From Eggerthellaceae bacterium (GTDB lineage: Bacteria > Actinomycetota > Coriobacteriia > Coriobacteriales > Eggerthellaceae): 64,000 nucleotides of DNA. Positions within the stretch are counted from its first letter, which is position 1; each line of letters begins with the position of its first letter. The DNA is taken from positions 1 through 64,000 of the forward strand of contig JALCHN010000004.1 in assembly GCA_022644775.1 (NCBI GenBank), written 5' to 3'. A program made the position numbers and the translations under genes. The notes under the pieces are model-generated. The model was not told the origin of the DNA. It searched no databases and saw only the letters and a list, made by a program, of their open reading frames with translations. Shown here in pieces: positions 36,284 to 46,382 of this stretch.

Positions 36284-36310
36284 AAACCGACGCCCCCGAG
36301 CGCGGTTTTT
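36284..36310 (+). terminator. Probable terminator after the ROK kinase
   Basis: AAACCG (36284-36289) pairs with CGGTTT (36303-36308), continuing into a TTTTT run. Confidence 0.45.
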
Positions 36311-36355
36311 GCCAGTCTGTACTACCGTTTGACTGTGACGACGGGATGGGTTTCC

Positions 36356-38383
36356 ATGATCCTTCAACTTGAGCATATTTCGAAATCGTTCGGTGCGCGC
36401 ACCCTCTTCAGCGACGTGACCTTCAAGCTCGAAGAGCACGACCACCTGGCCTTGGTGGGCCCCAACGGCGCGGGCAAGACCACCATGCTCAAGATCATCA
36501 CCGGCCGCGAGGACCCCGACGAGGGCCGCGTGGTCTTCGCCAAGGGCGCCACGCTTGGCTACCTGGAGCAGGAAGCCATCGAAATGGGCGACAACCCCAT
36601 TTTCGAAGAGGTCCTGTCGAGCCAGACCGAAGTGCTCGCCGCCGAACGGCGCATGCGCGAGCTCGAAGCGGCTCTGGGCAAGAACCCCACCGACGACCAG
36701 CTCGCTGCCTACGGCAAGGCCCGCGACGCCTACGAGGCCCTGGGCGGCTACCTGATCGAGCCCAAGGTGCGCAGCGTGCTCTTCGGCCTGGGCTTCGGCG
36801 AGGCCGACATGCAGCGCCGTACGACCGACTTTTCGGGCGGCTGGCAGATGCGCATCGCGCTCGCCAAGCTCCTGGTGCGCAACCCCGACGTCCTTTTGCT
36901 CGACGAGCCCACCAACCACCTCGACCTTGAAAGCGTCAAGTGGCTCGAGGGCTTTCTGCGTTCGTATGCCGGCACGGTGATCGTGGTGAGCCACGACCGC
37001 GCCTTCATGGACAACATGGTCGACCGCGTGGCCGAAATCGACAACGGCCAGGTGGTGCTCTACACGGGCAACTACTCGGCCTACCTGCGCGAACGCGCCG
37101 AGCGCATCGAGATGCTCAAAGACGAGAAGAAGAAGCAGGACGCCGAAATCGCCCACCTGGAAGACTTCATCGAGAAGTTCCGCTACAAGGCGACCAAGGC
37201 CAAGCAGGCGCAGGACCGCCAGAAGAAGCTCGACAAGATCCTGGAGCACCGCATCGTCATTCCCGAAGAGCGCAAGTCGGTGCACTTCAACTTCGTGCAG
37301 CCCCCGCGCACGGGCGACATGGTGGTGAAGCTTTCCGGCGTGACCAAGCACTTCGGCGAAAAGCACGTCTACGACAACCAGGACCTCACGCTCTACCGCG
37401 GCGACAAGGTGGCGCTCGTGGGCCCCAACGGCGCCGGCAAATCGACCCTGCTCAAAATGGTCGCCGGGGTCGAAGCGCCCGACGCGGGCAGAATCGAATA
37501 CGGCACCCACGTGTCGGTGTCCTACTACGCCCAGCACCAGCTCGAAGAGCTCAACGCCGGCAACACGGTCTTCGAAGAGCTCGACCACGCTGCGCCCGGC
37601 TGGTCGATTTCCCAGGTGCGCACCCTCTTGGGCGCCTTCCTGTTCCACGGCGACGCGGTTGAAAAGAAGGTGAGCGTCCTTTCGGGCGGCGAAAAGGCCC
37701 GCTTGGCCCTAGCCAAGATGCTCGTGGCGCCCGCGCCCCTGCTGTGCTTGGACGAACCTACCAACCACCTGGATATCCAGAGCGCCGACGTGCTCGAGCA
37801 GGCCCTGCGCCAGTTCGAGGGCACGATCCTGCTCATCACCCACGATCGCCATCTGATCCGCGGGGTGGCCAACAAGATTATCGAGATCAAGCCTGGCCAG
37901 CTTACCCGCTTCGACGGCGACTACGACTACTACCTGGACAAGACGGGGCAGACCGACGACGCCTCGATCACCGGCGACGAGCGCAATTCCGCCCACAAGG
38001 CCCCCGGCCGCCCCTTCGACGCCAAGACCTCGCAGGGGGGCGCGGGCGGCGTGCAGCTCACAGCGGCCCGCGGCAGCGCGCCCAAGACCAAGGAGCAGAA
38101 GCGCCGCGAGGCCCAGGCCCGCAACCGCGCCTACGCCGCCCTGAAGAACCAGCGCAAGCGCATCGCCCAGCTTGACAAGCAACTCGAAGCCGACAACAAG
38201 CGCATGGACGAGATCCTGGCCCTTCTGGCCGACCCCGAGTTCTACACCCACGAAGACGAGAGCAGCGACGTCATAGCCGAGCACGCCAAGCTCAAGGCCC
38301 GCATCAAGGCGGCCGAAGAGGAATGGCTCGAGCTCAACGAAGAGCTCGAAGAGGAAATGAAGCGCCAGCAGGAACAGGCCTAA
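36356..38383 (+). CDS. ABC-F family ATPase
   Basis: 675 residues with two ABC domains and no membrane segments. The first has [28 protein letters not shown] and [15 protein letters not shown]; the second has [29 protein letters not shown] and [15 protein letters not shown] charged linker lies between them ([18 protein letters not shown]), and a Lys/Glu-rich coiled-coil C-terminus follows (about residues 575-675). This is the Uup/YfmR type. ABC-F proteins act on the ribosome E site rather than in transport; a resistance role is possible but nothing points to one. ATG 36356 is chosen at the natural domain start ([13 protein letters not shown]). Confidence 0.9.
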   Translation: MILQLEHISKSFGARTLFSDVTFKLEEHDHLALVGPNGAGKTTMLKIITGREDPDEGRVVFAKGATLGYLEQEAIEMGDNPIFEEVLSSQTEVLAAERRMRELEAALGKNPTDDQLAAYGKARDAYEALGGYLIEPKVRSVLFGLGFGEADMQRRTTDFSGGWQMRIALAKLLVRNPDVLLLDEPTNHLDLESVKWLEGFLRSYAGTVIVVSHDRAFMDNMVDRVAEIDNGQVVLYTGNYSAYLRERAERIEMLKDEKKKQDAEIAHLEDFIEKFRYKATKAKQAQDRQKKLDKILEHRIVIPEERKSVHFNFVQPPRTGDMVVKLSGVTKHFGEKHVYDNQDLTLYRGDKVALVGPNGAGKSTLLKMVAGVEAPDAGRIEYGTHVSVSYYAQHQLEELNAGNTVFEELDHAAPGWSISQVRTLLGAFLFHGDAVEKKVSVLSGGEKARLALAKMLVAPAPLLCLDEPTNHLDIQSADVLEQALRQFEGTILLITHDRHLIRGVANKIIEIKPGQLTRFDGDYDYYLDKTGQTDDASITGDERNSAHKAPGRPFDAKTSQGGAGGVQLTAARGSAPKTKEQKRREAQARNRAYAALKNQRKRIAQLDKQLEADNKRMDEILALLADPEFYTHEDESSDVIAEHAKLKARIKAAEEEWLELNEELEEEMKRQQEQA

Positions 38384-38392
38384 GGGGCCGCT

Positions 38393-38860
38393 ATGGTCAA
38401 CGTGGTCCTCTTCGAGCCCGAGATTCCGCAGAACACGGGCAACATCGCGCGCACCTGTGCCTGCACGGGCGCGCGTCTGCACCTGGTGGAGCCCATGGGC
38501 TTCCGCCTCACCGAAAAGCACTTGGGCCGTGCCGCCATGGACTACTGGGATGCGGTCGACATCAAGCGCTGGACCTGCACGCGGGAGTTCCTGGAAGCCC
38601 ATGCCGGCTGCGACCTGCATTTCTTCACCGGGCATGCGACCGCCCGCTACGACGCGGCTGCCTACGACGCGGGCGAGACCTTCCTGGTCTTCGGCCGCGA
38701 GAGCCGCGGGATCGACACGGACATCTTGGAGGCCCACCGCGCGCAGTGCGTGCGCATCCCGATGATGCCCGGCATGCGCAGCTTGAACCTGGCCAATTCC
38801 GTCGCCATCGCGGTCTATGAAGTATTGCGTGAACAGGGCTTCGCGGCGCCGCTCGCATAG
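38393..38860 (+). CDS. trmL: tRNA (cytidine/uridine-34 2'-O)-methyltransferase
   Basis: 155-residue SPOUT methyltransferase, the length of TrmL. Motifs are VVLFEPEIPQNTGNIARTCA at the N-terminus, LVFGRESRGI and IPMMPGMRSLNLANSVAIA, which form the trefoil-knot SAM site. It methylates the wobble ribose of tRNA-Leu isoacceptors. It follows the ABC-F gene by nine bases. Confidence 0.93.
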   Translation: MVNVVLFEPEIPQNTGNIARTCACTGARLHLVEPMGFRLTEKHLGRAAMDYWDAVDIKRWTCTREFLEAHAGCDLHFFTGHATARYDAAAYDAGETFLVFGRESRGIDTDILEAHRAQCVRIPMMPGMRSLNLANSVAIAVYEVLREQGFAAPLA

Positions 38861-38870
38861 GCCGGGCGGG

Positions 38871-38876
38871 TATACT
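38871..38876 (+). promoter_or_regulatory. -10 box, possible leaderless promoter of the M50 protease
   Basis: TATACT followed by eight bases and the ATG at 38885; no Shine-Dalgarno. Confidence 0.4.
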
Positions 38877-38884
38877 CCTAGCTT

Positions 38885-39565
38885 ATGGACGAAACGATCA
38901 TCTACTACATATGCAGCATCCTTGCCTTCGTGCCCGCCATCGTGCTGCACGAAGTCGCGCACGGCTTCGCCGCCTACAAGCTGGGCGACCCCACGGCCAA
39001 GCAGTCGGGGCGCCTGTCGCTCAACCCGTTGAAGCACGTCGACCCCTTCGGCACGGTGATTCTGCCGCTTTTGCTCATGGTGGCCCATGCGCCCATCTTC
39101 GGCTACGCCAAGCCGGTACCCTACAACCCGGCCTACTTCAAGAACCGCCGCACGGGCGACGTGATCGTGGGCTTCGCGGGGCCGGCAGCCAACCTGGCCC
39201 AGGCCGCGGTGGGCTCGGCGGTGGCCTGGGTTCTTTACCCGGCGGCGCCCCAGCTCGTGCAGACGAGCGACGTCTTCGCCTATTTCTATCTGATGTTCCT
39301 GCCGCTCTACGTGCTGGTGAACCTCTACTTGATGATGTTCAACATCCTGCCCGTGCCGCCTTTGGACGGCTCGAGCATCTACGCGGTGCTCATTCCCGAA
39401 AAGCACCTGCGCGTCTACTACGAAGTCGAGCGCTACGCGATGCCCGTGCTGCTGATTCTGCTGCTCGTGGTACCCTACGTGAGTCCGATCGACCCGATTT
39501 CCATCTATATGGATGCCACTGCCGGGAACCTGGCCAACCTCATGTTCCCGATAAAAATCTCGTAA
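38885..39565 (+). CDS. Site-2-protease-type membrane metalloprotease (M50)
   Basis: 226 residues with about five membrane helices. HEVAHGFAAYKLGD carries the HExxH zinc motif, and NILPVPPLDGS the second motif with the third ligand Asp. GRLSLNPLKHVDPFG is also typical of the compact S2P subfamily. It cleaves transmembrane substrates within the membrane; substrates are unknown here. The start codon lies eight bases after a TATACT and lacks a ribosome binding site. Confidence 0.88.
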   Translation: MDETIIYYICSILAFVPAIVLHEVAHGFAAYKLGDPTAKQSGRLSLNPLKHVDPFGTVILPLLLMVAHAPIFGYAKPVPYNPAYFKNRRTGDVIVGFAGPAANLAQAAVGSAVAWVLYPAAPQLVQTSDVFAYFYLMFLPLYVLVNLYLMMFNILPVPPLDGSSIYAVLIPEKHLRVYYEVERYAMPVLLILLLVVPYVSPIDPISIYMDATAGNLANLMFPIKIS

Positions 39566-39610
39566 TCGTTTGAAGCGGGCGCGCACGCGTCCGGGGGAAG
39601 GAAGTGCACG

Positions 39611-40747
39611 ATGCCGGAAACGCAGCATCATGAAGAAGACGAGCGCATTGTCGTCGAGCCCAAGGAAAAGGTCATCCTCACGGGGGACAGGCCCACGGGG
39701 CGCTTGCATGTGGGCCACTACGTGGGGTCTCTGCGCGAGCGCGTGCGCCTGCAGAATTCCGGCGAGTTCGATAAAATCTTCATCATGATCGCCGACGCCC
39801 AGGCCCTCACCGACAACGCCGACAACCCCGAAAAGGTGCGCCAGAACATCGTTGAAGTGGCGCTTGACTACCTGTCCTGCGGCATCGATCCCGAAAAGAC
39901 GACGATCTTCATCCAGTCCCAGGTGCCCCAGCTCTTCGAGCTCACGGCCTACTACGAGAACCTCGTGACCGTGGCGCGCGTGCAGCGCAACCCCACGGTG
40001 AAGAGTGAGATCAAGATGCGCGGCTTCAACGCCGACGTGCCCTGCGGTTTCTTCATGTACCCCATCTCGCAGGCCTCCGACATCACCGCCTTCAAGGCGA
40101 CCACGGTGCCGGTGGGCGAAGACCAGCTGCCCATGATCGAGCAGACGCGCGAGATCGTGCGCTCCTTCAACCGCACCTACGGCCCCGTGCTCATCGAGCC
40201 CGAAGCCCGCATTCCCGAAGGCGAGGCGGCCAAGCGCCTGCCCGGCATCGACGGCAAGGCCAAGATGAGCAAGTCGCTGGGCAACGGCATCTACCTGTCC
40301 GACACGCCCGAAGACGTGGCCAAGAAGATCAAGAGCATGTACACCGACCCCGACCACCTGCGCGTGGTCGACCCGGGCAAGGTTGAAGGCAACGCCGTCT
40401 TCACCTACCTCGACGCCTTCGCGACCGACGAGCACTTCGCCGAGTACTGGCCCGAATACGCCAACCTGGAAGAGCTGAAGGACCACTACCGTCGCGGCGG
40501 CCTGGGCGACGTGAAGTGCAAGAAGTTCTTGGACAAGGTGATGGAGGAGACCCTCTCGCCCATTCGCGCCCGCCGTCACGAGCTCGAACAGGACATTCCC
40601 GGCGTCTACGAGGTCCTGCGCGCCGGCACCGAGCGCGCCCGCGAGACGGCTGCCCAGACCCTGCACGAGGTCAAGGACGCCATGCGCATCAACTACTTCG
40701 ACGACGCGGCGCTCATCGCCGAGCAGGCCGAGCACTACCGGGCGTAA
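39611..40747 (+). CDS. trpS: Tryptophanyl-tRNA synthetase
   Basis: 378 residues. Class I signatures: [12 protein letters not shown] (HIGH equivalent) and [25 protein letters not shown] and [18 protein letters not shown] are typical of TrpRS. About 25 extra acidic/charged residues precede the catalytic domain. GGAAGGAAG stands eight bases before the ATG. It charges tRNA-Trp. It begins the long housekeeping run leading into scpA. Confidence 0.95.
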   Translation: MPETQHHEEDERIVVEPKEKVILTGDRPTGRLHVGHYVGSLRERVRLQNSGEFDKIFIMIADAQALTDNADNPEKVRQNIVEVALDYLSCGIDPEKTTIFIQSQVPQLFELTAYYENLVTVARVQRNPTVKSEIKMRGFNADVPCGFFMYPISQASDITAFKATTVPVGEDQLPMIEQTREIVRSFNRTYGPVLIEPEARIPEGEAAKRLPGIDGKAKMSKSLGNGIYLSDTPEDVAKKIKSMYTDPDHLRVVDPGKVEGNAVFTYLDAFATDEHFAEYWPEYANLEELKDHYRRGGLGDVKCKKFLDKVMEETLSPIRARRHELEQDIPGVYEVLRAGTERARETAAQTLHEVKDAMRINYFDDAALIAEQAEHYRA

Positions 40748-40750
40748 TCC

Positions 40751-41542
40751 TTGTCCTACCGCGTCCGCATAGGCTCTTTCGAAGGCCCCTTCGACCTGCT
40801 CTTATACCTGGTGAGCCGCCAGCGCGTCGACATCGGCAGCATTTCGATCACCGAAATCGCCGACCAGTACCTCGACGAGATCGCGCACATGCAGGAAGTC
40901 GACCTCGATGTGGCGAGTGACTTCCTGCTCGTGGCCACCACGCTGCTCGAAATCAAGGCCCAGTCGCTTCTGCCCAAGCCCGAAGACGACGCGCTCGACG
41001 ACGTGGAGGAGCTCGCGCCGAGCGAGGCTCGCGACCTGCTCGTCGAGCGCCTGCTCGTCTACAAGCAGTTCAAGAACGCTGCAGCGGCGCTGGGCCTGCG
41101 CGAGGAACGGCAGGCGCGCACCCACCATCGCGCGGCCGGCCCCGACCGCAGCCTGCTCACCCTCATGCCCGACTACTTGGACGGCGTGACGCTCGACGGG
41201 CTCGCCTTCCTGTGCGCGCGGGCCTTGGGCCGGCGCGACCCCTTCCTGCTCGACAGCGACCACATCGCCTCGAAGCCCATCCCCGTCGAGGCCCACGTGC
41301 GCGGCATCTACGGCCGCTTGCGCACGCGCAAGCATCTGACGTTCAGCGAGCTCGTGGCCGCCGACGCGCCCGCGCCCATTGTCGTGGTCACCTTCCTGGC
41401 CATACTTGAGCTCTACAAGCGCGGGATGGTGACGGTGCGCCAGGACGTGCCCTTCGGCGACATCGACGTCGACTACATCGAAGGCGCCGGCGAGCTGGTG
41501 CTCGCCGGCGACGACGCGCTCACGAGCGTGGAGGAGGCATAA
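40751..41542 (+). CDS. scpA: Segregation and condensation protein A
   Basis: 263 residues. FEGPFDLLLYLVSRQRVDIG and ITEIADQYLDEI at the N-terminus, and FLLVATTLLEIKAQSLLPKP, identify the kleisin ScpA; the C-terminal winged helix is near LTFSELVAA. With ScpB it bridges SMC heads in chromosome condensation. The start is a TTG three bases after trpS with no clear Shine-Dalgarno, suggesting coupling to trpS. Confidence 0.93.
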   Translation: MSYRVRIGSFEGPFDLLLYLVSRQRVDIGSISITEIADQYLDEIAHMQEVDLDVASDFLLVATTLLEIKAQSLLPKPEDDALDDVEELAPSEARDLLVERLLVYKQFKNAAAALGLREERQARTHHRAAGPDRSLLTLMPDYLDGVTLDGLAFLCARALGRRDPFLLDSDHIASKPIPVEAHVRGIYGRLRTRKHLTFSELVAADAPAPIVVVTFLAILELYKRGMVTVRQDVPFGDIDVDYIEGAGELVLAGDDALTSVEEA

Positions 41543-41543
41543 C

Positions 41544-42305
41544 GTGTTCGGCAATTTGGAAGAAAAGGACCTGGAAGGGGCCGTGGAGGCCCTCCTGTTC
41601 GTGTCGAGTGACCCGGTGTCGACGCTCACGATGGCCGACGCCCTCGAGGTCGAGCCCGCCCAGGTCGAGGCCGCCTGCGTCGAGATCGCCGCGCGCTTGT
41701 CCGAAGACCGCGCGGGCGTGCGCCTGCAGGAGGTGGCGGGCGCCTGGCAGCTGCGCACCGCCCCCGAATACCACGAGCTGCTGGAAAGCTACGTGCTCTC
41801 GTGGGACACGCGCAGGCTTTCGGCGGCGGCCCTCGAGGTGCTCGCGATCGTGGCCTACACGCAGCCGGTCACCCGTCAGGCGGTGGCCAACGTGCGTGGC
41901 GTGAATTCCGACAGCTCGATCAACTCGCTGCTGGAAAAGGGCCTTTTGCGCGAGGCGGGCACGAGCGAGGCCCCGGGCAACCCCGCCCTCTACGGCACGT
42001 CGAAGAAGTTCCTGGAAAAGTTCGGCCTGCGGTCCCTGCGCGATCTGCCCGACCTTGGCGAGTTCGCCCCCGACGACGCGACGCGGGCCTTCATCCGCGA
42101 GCGCCTTTCGGCGACGCGGGGCCAGGTGGCGCCGGCGCCTGAAGAAGAGCCTGCGGCGGCCGAAGGCGCGGATGTCGCCGCAGACGCAAGCGAGGCGCAG
42201 CCGACGCTCGACGCCCTCATGGGCCAGGCCATGAAGGATGCCCTGGCCCAGCAGGCCGGCGTGGTGGAAAAGATTGATTTCGACGATTTGGAATTCGAGG
42301 AGTAG
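41544..42305 (+). CDS. scpB: Segregation and condensation protein B
   Basis: 253 residues. Two winged-helix domains: EGAVEALLFVSSDPVS at the start and RRLSAAALEVLAIVAYTQPVTR with GVNSDSSINSLLEKGLL in the second. GLRSLRDLPDLGEF closes the conserved part; an acidic Ala/Glu-rich tail of about 60 residues follows. It binds ScpA in the SMC complex. The GTG start has GGAGGAGG upstream. Confidence 0.93.
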   Translation: MFGNLEEKDLEGAVEALLFVSSDPVSTLTMADALEVEPAQVEAACVEIAARLSEDRAGVRLQEVAGAWQLRTAPEYHELLESYVLSWDTRRLSAAALEVLAIVAYTQPVTRQAVANVRGVNSDSSINSLLEKGLLREAGTSEAPGNPALYGTSKKFLEKFGLRSLRDLPDLGEFAPDDATRAFIRERLSATRGQVAPAPEEEPAAAEGADVAADASEAQPTLDALMGQAMKDALAQQAGVVEKIDFDDLEFEE

Positions 42306-42307
42306 GC

Positions 42308-43243
42308 ATGGGAAAGGTGAAACGCGCGCAGGAGCTTGCGAAGGCACAGGCCGAAGCGGCCGAGCGCGACCGGGCGGCCAAGGCCCAGGCGCGCCCTGAC
42401 CTGCGCGACCAGCGCGACTACCCCATGCGCCTGCAGAAGTTCCTCGCCCGTGCGGGCGTGGCGAGCCGGCGGGGGAGCGAATCGCTGATCAGCGCGGGCC
42501 GCGTCGAGGTCAACGGCGTCGCCGTCACCGAGCTCGGCACCAAGGTCGACCCCTTGCACGACGAGGTCATGGTCGACGGCCGCGTCGTTGAATGGGGGAG
42601 CAAGCCGGTGGTGCTGGCTTTGAACAAGCCGGCGGGCATCATCACCACCATGAAGGACTACAGCGGCCGCCGCTGCGTGGCCGACATCATGCCCACCGAC
42701 GAATTCCCCGGGCTCTTCCCCATAGGCCGGCTCGATATCGACACGACGGGCCTTCTGCTCTTTTCGACCGATGGCGATTTGGGCAACCACCTGCTTCATC
42801 CGCGCCACCACGTGACCAAGGTCTACCGGGCCACGGTCTGGGGCGACGTGGGGGAGGTGGCCCTGTCGTGGCTGGCCGACGGCGTCCTTATCGACGATAG
42901 GCTCACCGCGCCCGCCAAGGTCAAGGTGATCAAGCGGCTCGAGGGCAAGACGATTCTGGAAATCGCCATCCATGAAGGCCGCTACCATCAGGTCAAGCGC
43001 ATGTGCGAGGAGGTGGGCCATCGGGTCGAGCAGCTCGAGCGCATCGCCTTCGGGCCGGTGAAGCTGGGCAACCTGCCCCGCGGGTCCTGGCGCGTGCTCG
43101 AAGGCCGCGAGCTCGAAGACCTCTACCACGCGGCCGGCCTGCACACGCCCGACGAGGCGCCGCAAGCGGGTCCGGGCGTCGCGCGCGCGAATGCTAGAAT
43201 GAGGGAAATGGCGGGCCGCAAGCCCCTAAAGGAAGAAAGCTAG
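42308..43243 (+). CDS. rluB: Pseudouridine synthase (RluB/RsuA type)
   Basis: 311 residues. A basic N-terminal extension of about 40 residues precedes the S4 domain (LQKFLARAGVASRRGSESLI, GRVEVNGVAVTELG). The catalytic domain shows LFPIGRLDIDTTGLLLFSTDG-type sequence with the active Asp, and KVYRATVWG. The C-terminal tail is charged. It should isomerise uridines in 23S rRNA. scpA-scpB-rluB order is widely conserved. Confidence 0.92.
   Translation: MGKVKRAQELAKAQAEAAERDRAAKAQARPDLRDQRDYPMRLQKFLARAGVASRRGSESLISAGRVEVNGVAVTELGTKVDPLHDEVMVDGRVVEWGSKPVVLALNKPAGIITTMKDYSGRRCVADIMPTDEFPGLFPIGRLDIDTTGLLLFSTDGDLGNHLLHPRHHVTKVYRATVWGDVGEVALSWLADGVLIDDRLTAPAKVKVIKRLEGKTILEIAIHEGRYHQVKRMCEEVGHRVEQLERIAFGPVKLGNLPRGSWRVLEGRELEDLYHAAGLHTPDEAPQAGPGVARANARMREMAGRKPLKEES
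43195..43200 (+). promoter_or_regulatory. Possible extended -10 inside the end of rluB
   Basis: TGC-TAGAAT about 48 bases before tyrA; an extended -10 that could add transcription of the downstream shikimate/lipid genes. Confidence 0.3.
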
Positions 43244-43247
43244 GACA

Positions 43248-44378
43248 GTGCAGGCATTCGAAAAGATCGTCATCGCAGGTATCGGCCTTATCGGCGGGTC
43301 GCTGGCCGGCGCCTACCGCGAGGCCTTCCCCCAGACGCAGATCCTGGGCGTCGACTCCTGCGCCGATTCGCTCGACACGGCGCTCGCGCGCGGCTGGATC
43401 ACGGAGGCCTGTGCGCCCGACGACGCCGAGCTCGAGCGCTACGTGGCAGAAGGGTGCGACTTGGTGGTGCTCGCGGTGCCGGCCCAGTTTTCGGGCGACT
43501 ACTTTCGCAAGCTCGAAGCCTGGGGCTACGCGGGCCTGATCACAGACACCTGCTCGACCAAGGGCCGCATCTGCTCTATTGCCGAAGCGACGCTGTCGCA
43601 TCCCGGCCAGTTTCTGCCGGGCCACCCCATGGCCGGTTCCGAAGTGAACGGCATCGAAGGCGCTCGGTCCGACCTCTTCGAGGGCATGCACTGGATCCTG
43701 TGCCCCGACGCCCGCACGTCGGGGGAGAGCTACACCCGCCTGCACGACACGCTCACGGCGCTTTCGGCCCGCGTGGTGTCGCTGCCCCGCGAAGAGCACG
43801 ACCGCGCCGTCGCCGTGATCAGCCACGTGCCGCACTTCACGGCCGCTTCCCTGGTGGAACTCGCCGTGCGCCACGCCGACAAGCGCGACGTCCTCTTCCG
43901 CCTGGCCGCGGGCGGCTTCAAGGATTCCACCCGTATCGCCGCCGGGTCGCCGGCCCTCTGGTGCGGAATCGCCTTCGACAACCGCGAAGCGATCGTCGAC
44001 GGCCTCGCCGAGCTGCGCGGTATCATCGGCCAATTCCAAACGGCGCTCGAAGAGGGCGACCGTGACCGCCTCACGGCCCTGCTCGAATCGGCCTCGAAGG
44101 CCCGTCGGTCCATCCCCAAAAAATGGGTGCCCGCGACGGAGAACATGCTCGAGGTACGCATCCCCATGGAAAACCGCTCGGGCGTGGTTGCCGAGGTCAC
44201 GGCCATCGCCAGCAAGGCGGGCTGCAACATCAATTCTATCGAGATCGACCACGTCACGGCCCATACCGCCGTGCTGTGCATGATCCTTACCGACGAGGGG
44301 GATTTCGGCCGCCTGTCGACCGACCTCATCTCTCATGGATTCAAAGTTTCACTGGCCCCACTGAGCGCGAAGGAGTAA
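43248..44378 (+). CDS. tyrA: Prephenate dehydrogenase with ACT domain
   Basis: 376 residues. NAD-binding GIGLIGGSLAGAYREAFP, catalytic-region GHPMAGSEVNGIEGA and SHVPHFTAASL, then a C-terminal ACT domain (VRIPMENRSGVVAEVTAIAS, NINSIEIDHV) that probably senses tyrosine. It converts prephenate to 4-hydroxyphenylpyruvate. GTG start with GGAAGAAAG upstream; aroA follows three bases later, making a small aromatic amino-acid pair. Confidence 0.93.
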   Translation: MQAFEKIVIAGIGLIGGSLAGAYREAFPQTQILGVDSCADSLDTALARGWITEACAPDDAELERYVAEGCDLVVLAVPAQFSGDYFRKLEAWGYAGLITDTCSTKGRICSIAEATLSHPGQFLPGHPMAGSEVNGIEGARSDLFEGMHWILCPDARTSGESYTRLHDTLTALSARVVSLPREEHDRAVAVISHVPHFTAASLVELAVRHADKRDVLFRLAAGGFKDSTRIAAGSPALWCGIAFDNREAIVDGLAELRGIIGQFQTALEEGDRDRLTALLESASKARRSIPKKWVPATENMLEVRIPMENRSGVVAEVTAIASKAGCNINSIEIDHVTAHTAVLCMILTDEGDFGRLSTDLISHGFKVSLAPLSAKE

Positions 44379-44381
44379 ACG

Positions 44382-45707
44382 ATGGAAGCTAACGACGTCA
44401 CGTGGATCGAGCCCTTGGGGGCTCCCTTGCATGGATCGGCCCGCGTCCCGGGCGACAAATCTATCTCGCATCGCGCCGTGCTCTTCTCCGCGATGGCCGA
44501 AGGCACCTCGCGCGTGTCGGGCGTGCTCGACTCGCAGGACGTGCGCTCGACGATCAAGTGCGTGCAGCTGCTGGGCGCCAAGGTCAACCTGGAAAAACAG
44601 GTCGACGGCAGCCTTTCGGGCGGCATCACCGGCTGGGGCGACCGCGGCCCCGAACAGCCCGACCAGGAGCTTAACTGCGGCAATTCGGGCACGACGGCCC
44701 GCCTGCTCATGGGCGTGCTCGCCCCGTGGGACATCCGCGCCACGATCACCGGCGACGCGTCGCTGTGCCGCCGCCCCATGCGCCGCATCACCGCGCCCCT
44801 TATGAAGATGGGCGCCCATTTCGAGCCTGCCGGCCAGGAAACCCTGCCCCTGGTGGAAGAGGGCAACCGCCACCTGAAGGCGATCGAATACGATTCGCCG
44901 ATGGCTTCGGCCCAGCTGAAGACCGCCGTGCTGCTCGCTGGCCTGGGAGCGGTGGGCACCACGACCGTCAACGAGCCTTCGGCCTCGCGCAACCACACCG
45001 AGCTCATGCTGCCGGAATTCGGCGCCACCACCACGGCGGGCAACCTCACGGCTTCGGTCGAAGGCCCCACTACCTTGCAGGCGAGCGAGGTCACCGTTCC
45101 GGGCGACCCCTCGAGCGCGGCCTTCCTGGTGTGCGCGGCCATGCTCATTCCCGGTTCCGAAATCCAGATCGAGCAGGTGAGCCTGAACACCGCCCGCGTG
45201 GGCTTCGTGCGCACCTTGGAGCGCATGGGCGCCGAGGTGTCGGTGTCGTCCACGGGGCTTTCGGGCAAGGAACCCTACGGCACCATTTCGGCCCTCTACA
45301 CGGCCGACCTGCACGGCTGCGAGGTCCCGGCCGACAAGATCGCCTCCGAAGTCGACGAGATCCCCGTGCTCGCCTTGGTCGCCGCCCGCGCAAAGGGCAT
45401 CACGGTCTTTCGCCAGGTCAGAGAGCTCAAGGTGAAGGAAACCAACCGCCTGGCCGCCGTTATCGAGGGCCTGGCGCAGATCGGCGTCGACGCTTGGGAA
45501 GACGGCGACGACCTCTTCATCGAAGGCCAGCCCGACCTTCAGATTCCCGACGACGTGGTCTTCGATTCCAAGAAGGACCACCGCCTGGCTATGACCTGGG
45601 CGCTCGTGGGGCTGTGCGGCAAGAAACGCGTGGGCGTGAAGAACTTCGATTCCGTGAAGGTGAGCTTTCCGGCCTTCCTGTCGCAGATCGAGGAGCTGTG
45701 CCGATGA
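44382..45707 (+). CDS. aroA: 5-enolpyruvylshikimate-3-phosphate synthase
   Basis: 441 residues. VPGDKSISHRAVLFSAMAEG, ELNCGNSGTTARLLMG and LKVKETNRLAAVIEGL are EPSP synthase signatures. It transfers enolpyruvate from PEP to shikimate-3-phosphate. The NSGTTARLLMG loop with Gly in the NCGNSG site looks like the glyphosate-sensitive type (family knowledge, not tested). The stop overlaps the cmk start (ATGA). Confidence 0.95.
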   Translation: MEANDVTWIEPLGAPLHGSARVPGDKSISHRAVLFSAMAEGTSRVSGVLDSQDVRSTIKCVQLLGAKVNLEKQVDGSLSGGITGWGDRGPEQPDQELNCGNSGTTARLLMGVLAPWDIRATITGDASLCRRPMRRITAPLMKMGAHFEPAGQETLPLVEEGNRHLKAIEYDSPMASAQLKTAVLLAGLGAVGTTTVNEPSASRNHTELMLPEFGATTTAGNLTASVEGPTTLQASEVTVPGDPSSAAFLVCAAMLIPGSEIQIEQVSLNTARVGFVRTLERMGAEVSVSSTGLSGKEPYGTISALYTADLHGCEVPADKIASEVDEIPVLALVAARAKGITVFRQVRELKVKETNRLAAVIEGLAQIGVDAWEDGDDLFIEGQPDLQIPDDVVFDSKKDHRLAMTWALVGLCGKKRVGVKNFDSVKVSFPAFLSQIEELCR

Positions 45708-46381
45708 TCGTTGCTATCGACGGGCCTTCGGGCGCCGGAAAATCGTCCGCATCCAAAGCGGTTGCCGCCAAGCTCGGCTTCGCCTGCCTCGACACGGGCG
45801 CCATGTACCGCTCGATCGCCTGGCAGGCCCTGCACGACGGCGTCGCGCTCGACGACGGTGAGGCCCTGGGCGCCCTTGCGCGCAGCAAGCCGATCGACTT
45901 CGCTCCGGGCGAGGCCGGCGGCCCCCAGCGGGTCCTTATCGGCGGCATTGACGTTACGCGGGATATCCGCACGGCCGAAATCGACCGGTCGGTGAGCGCC
46001 GTGTCGGCCCATCCGCAGGTGCGGGCCGCCCTCGTCGACCAGCAGCGCCGCATCGGTCGCGCGGGCGACTACGTGGTCGAGGGCCGCGACATCGGCACGG
46101 CGGTCTTCCCCGATGCCGAAGTAAAGGTCTTCCTCACGGCGAGCAACGAAGAACGGGCTCGCCGCCGCGTAGCCCAAAACGAGGCCCGCGGGGTGGGGTC
46201 GACCGATTTCGCGTCCGTCTTGGCCGATATCGAGCTGCGCGACGCGCTCGACTCTTCGCGCGCGGCGTCTCCCCTGAAGGCGGCAAGCGACGCGGTCGTG
46301 ATCGATTCGAGCGCTCTGTCCTTCGACGAGGTCGTGTCCGCCATTTGCGACCTCGCCCGCAACCGAAAGGCGGGCTGCTAG
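45704..46381 (+). CDS. cmk: Cytidylate kinase
   Basis: 225 residues. Walker A AIDGPSGAGKSSASKAVAAK, then ACLDTGAMYRSIAW, VVEGRDIGTAVFPDAEVKVF and the lid arginines in ASNEERARRRV. It phosphorylates CMP and dCMP. Overlaps aroA by four bases; plsC follows directly, as in the common cmk-plsC-ispH arrangement. Confidence 0.95.
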   Translation: MIVAIDGPSGAGKSSASKAVAAKLGFACLDTGAMYRSIAWQALHDGVALDDGEALGALARSKPIDFAPGEAGGPQRVLIGGIDVTRDIRTAEIDRSVSAVSAHPQVRAALVDQQRRIGRAGDYVVEGRDIGTAVFPDAEVKVFLTASNEERARRRVAQNEARGVGSTDFASVLADIELRDALDSSRAASPLKAASDAVVIDSSALSFDEVVSAICDLARNRKAGC

Positions 46382-46382
46382 C

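Noticed and set aside
39566..39610. T-box or other riboswitch before trpS
   Set aside because: The gap is only 45 bases, too short for a T-box leader.
37709..40735. 1008-residue open frame on the minus strand
   Set aside because: Antisense to ABC-F, trmL, M50 and trpS; the sequence is rich in Val/Gly/His/Asp as expected from reverse reading of GC-rich codons, and has no domain.
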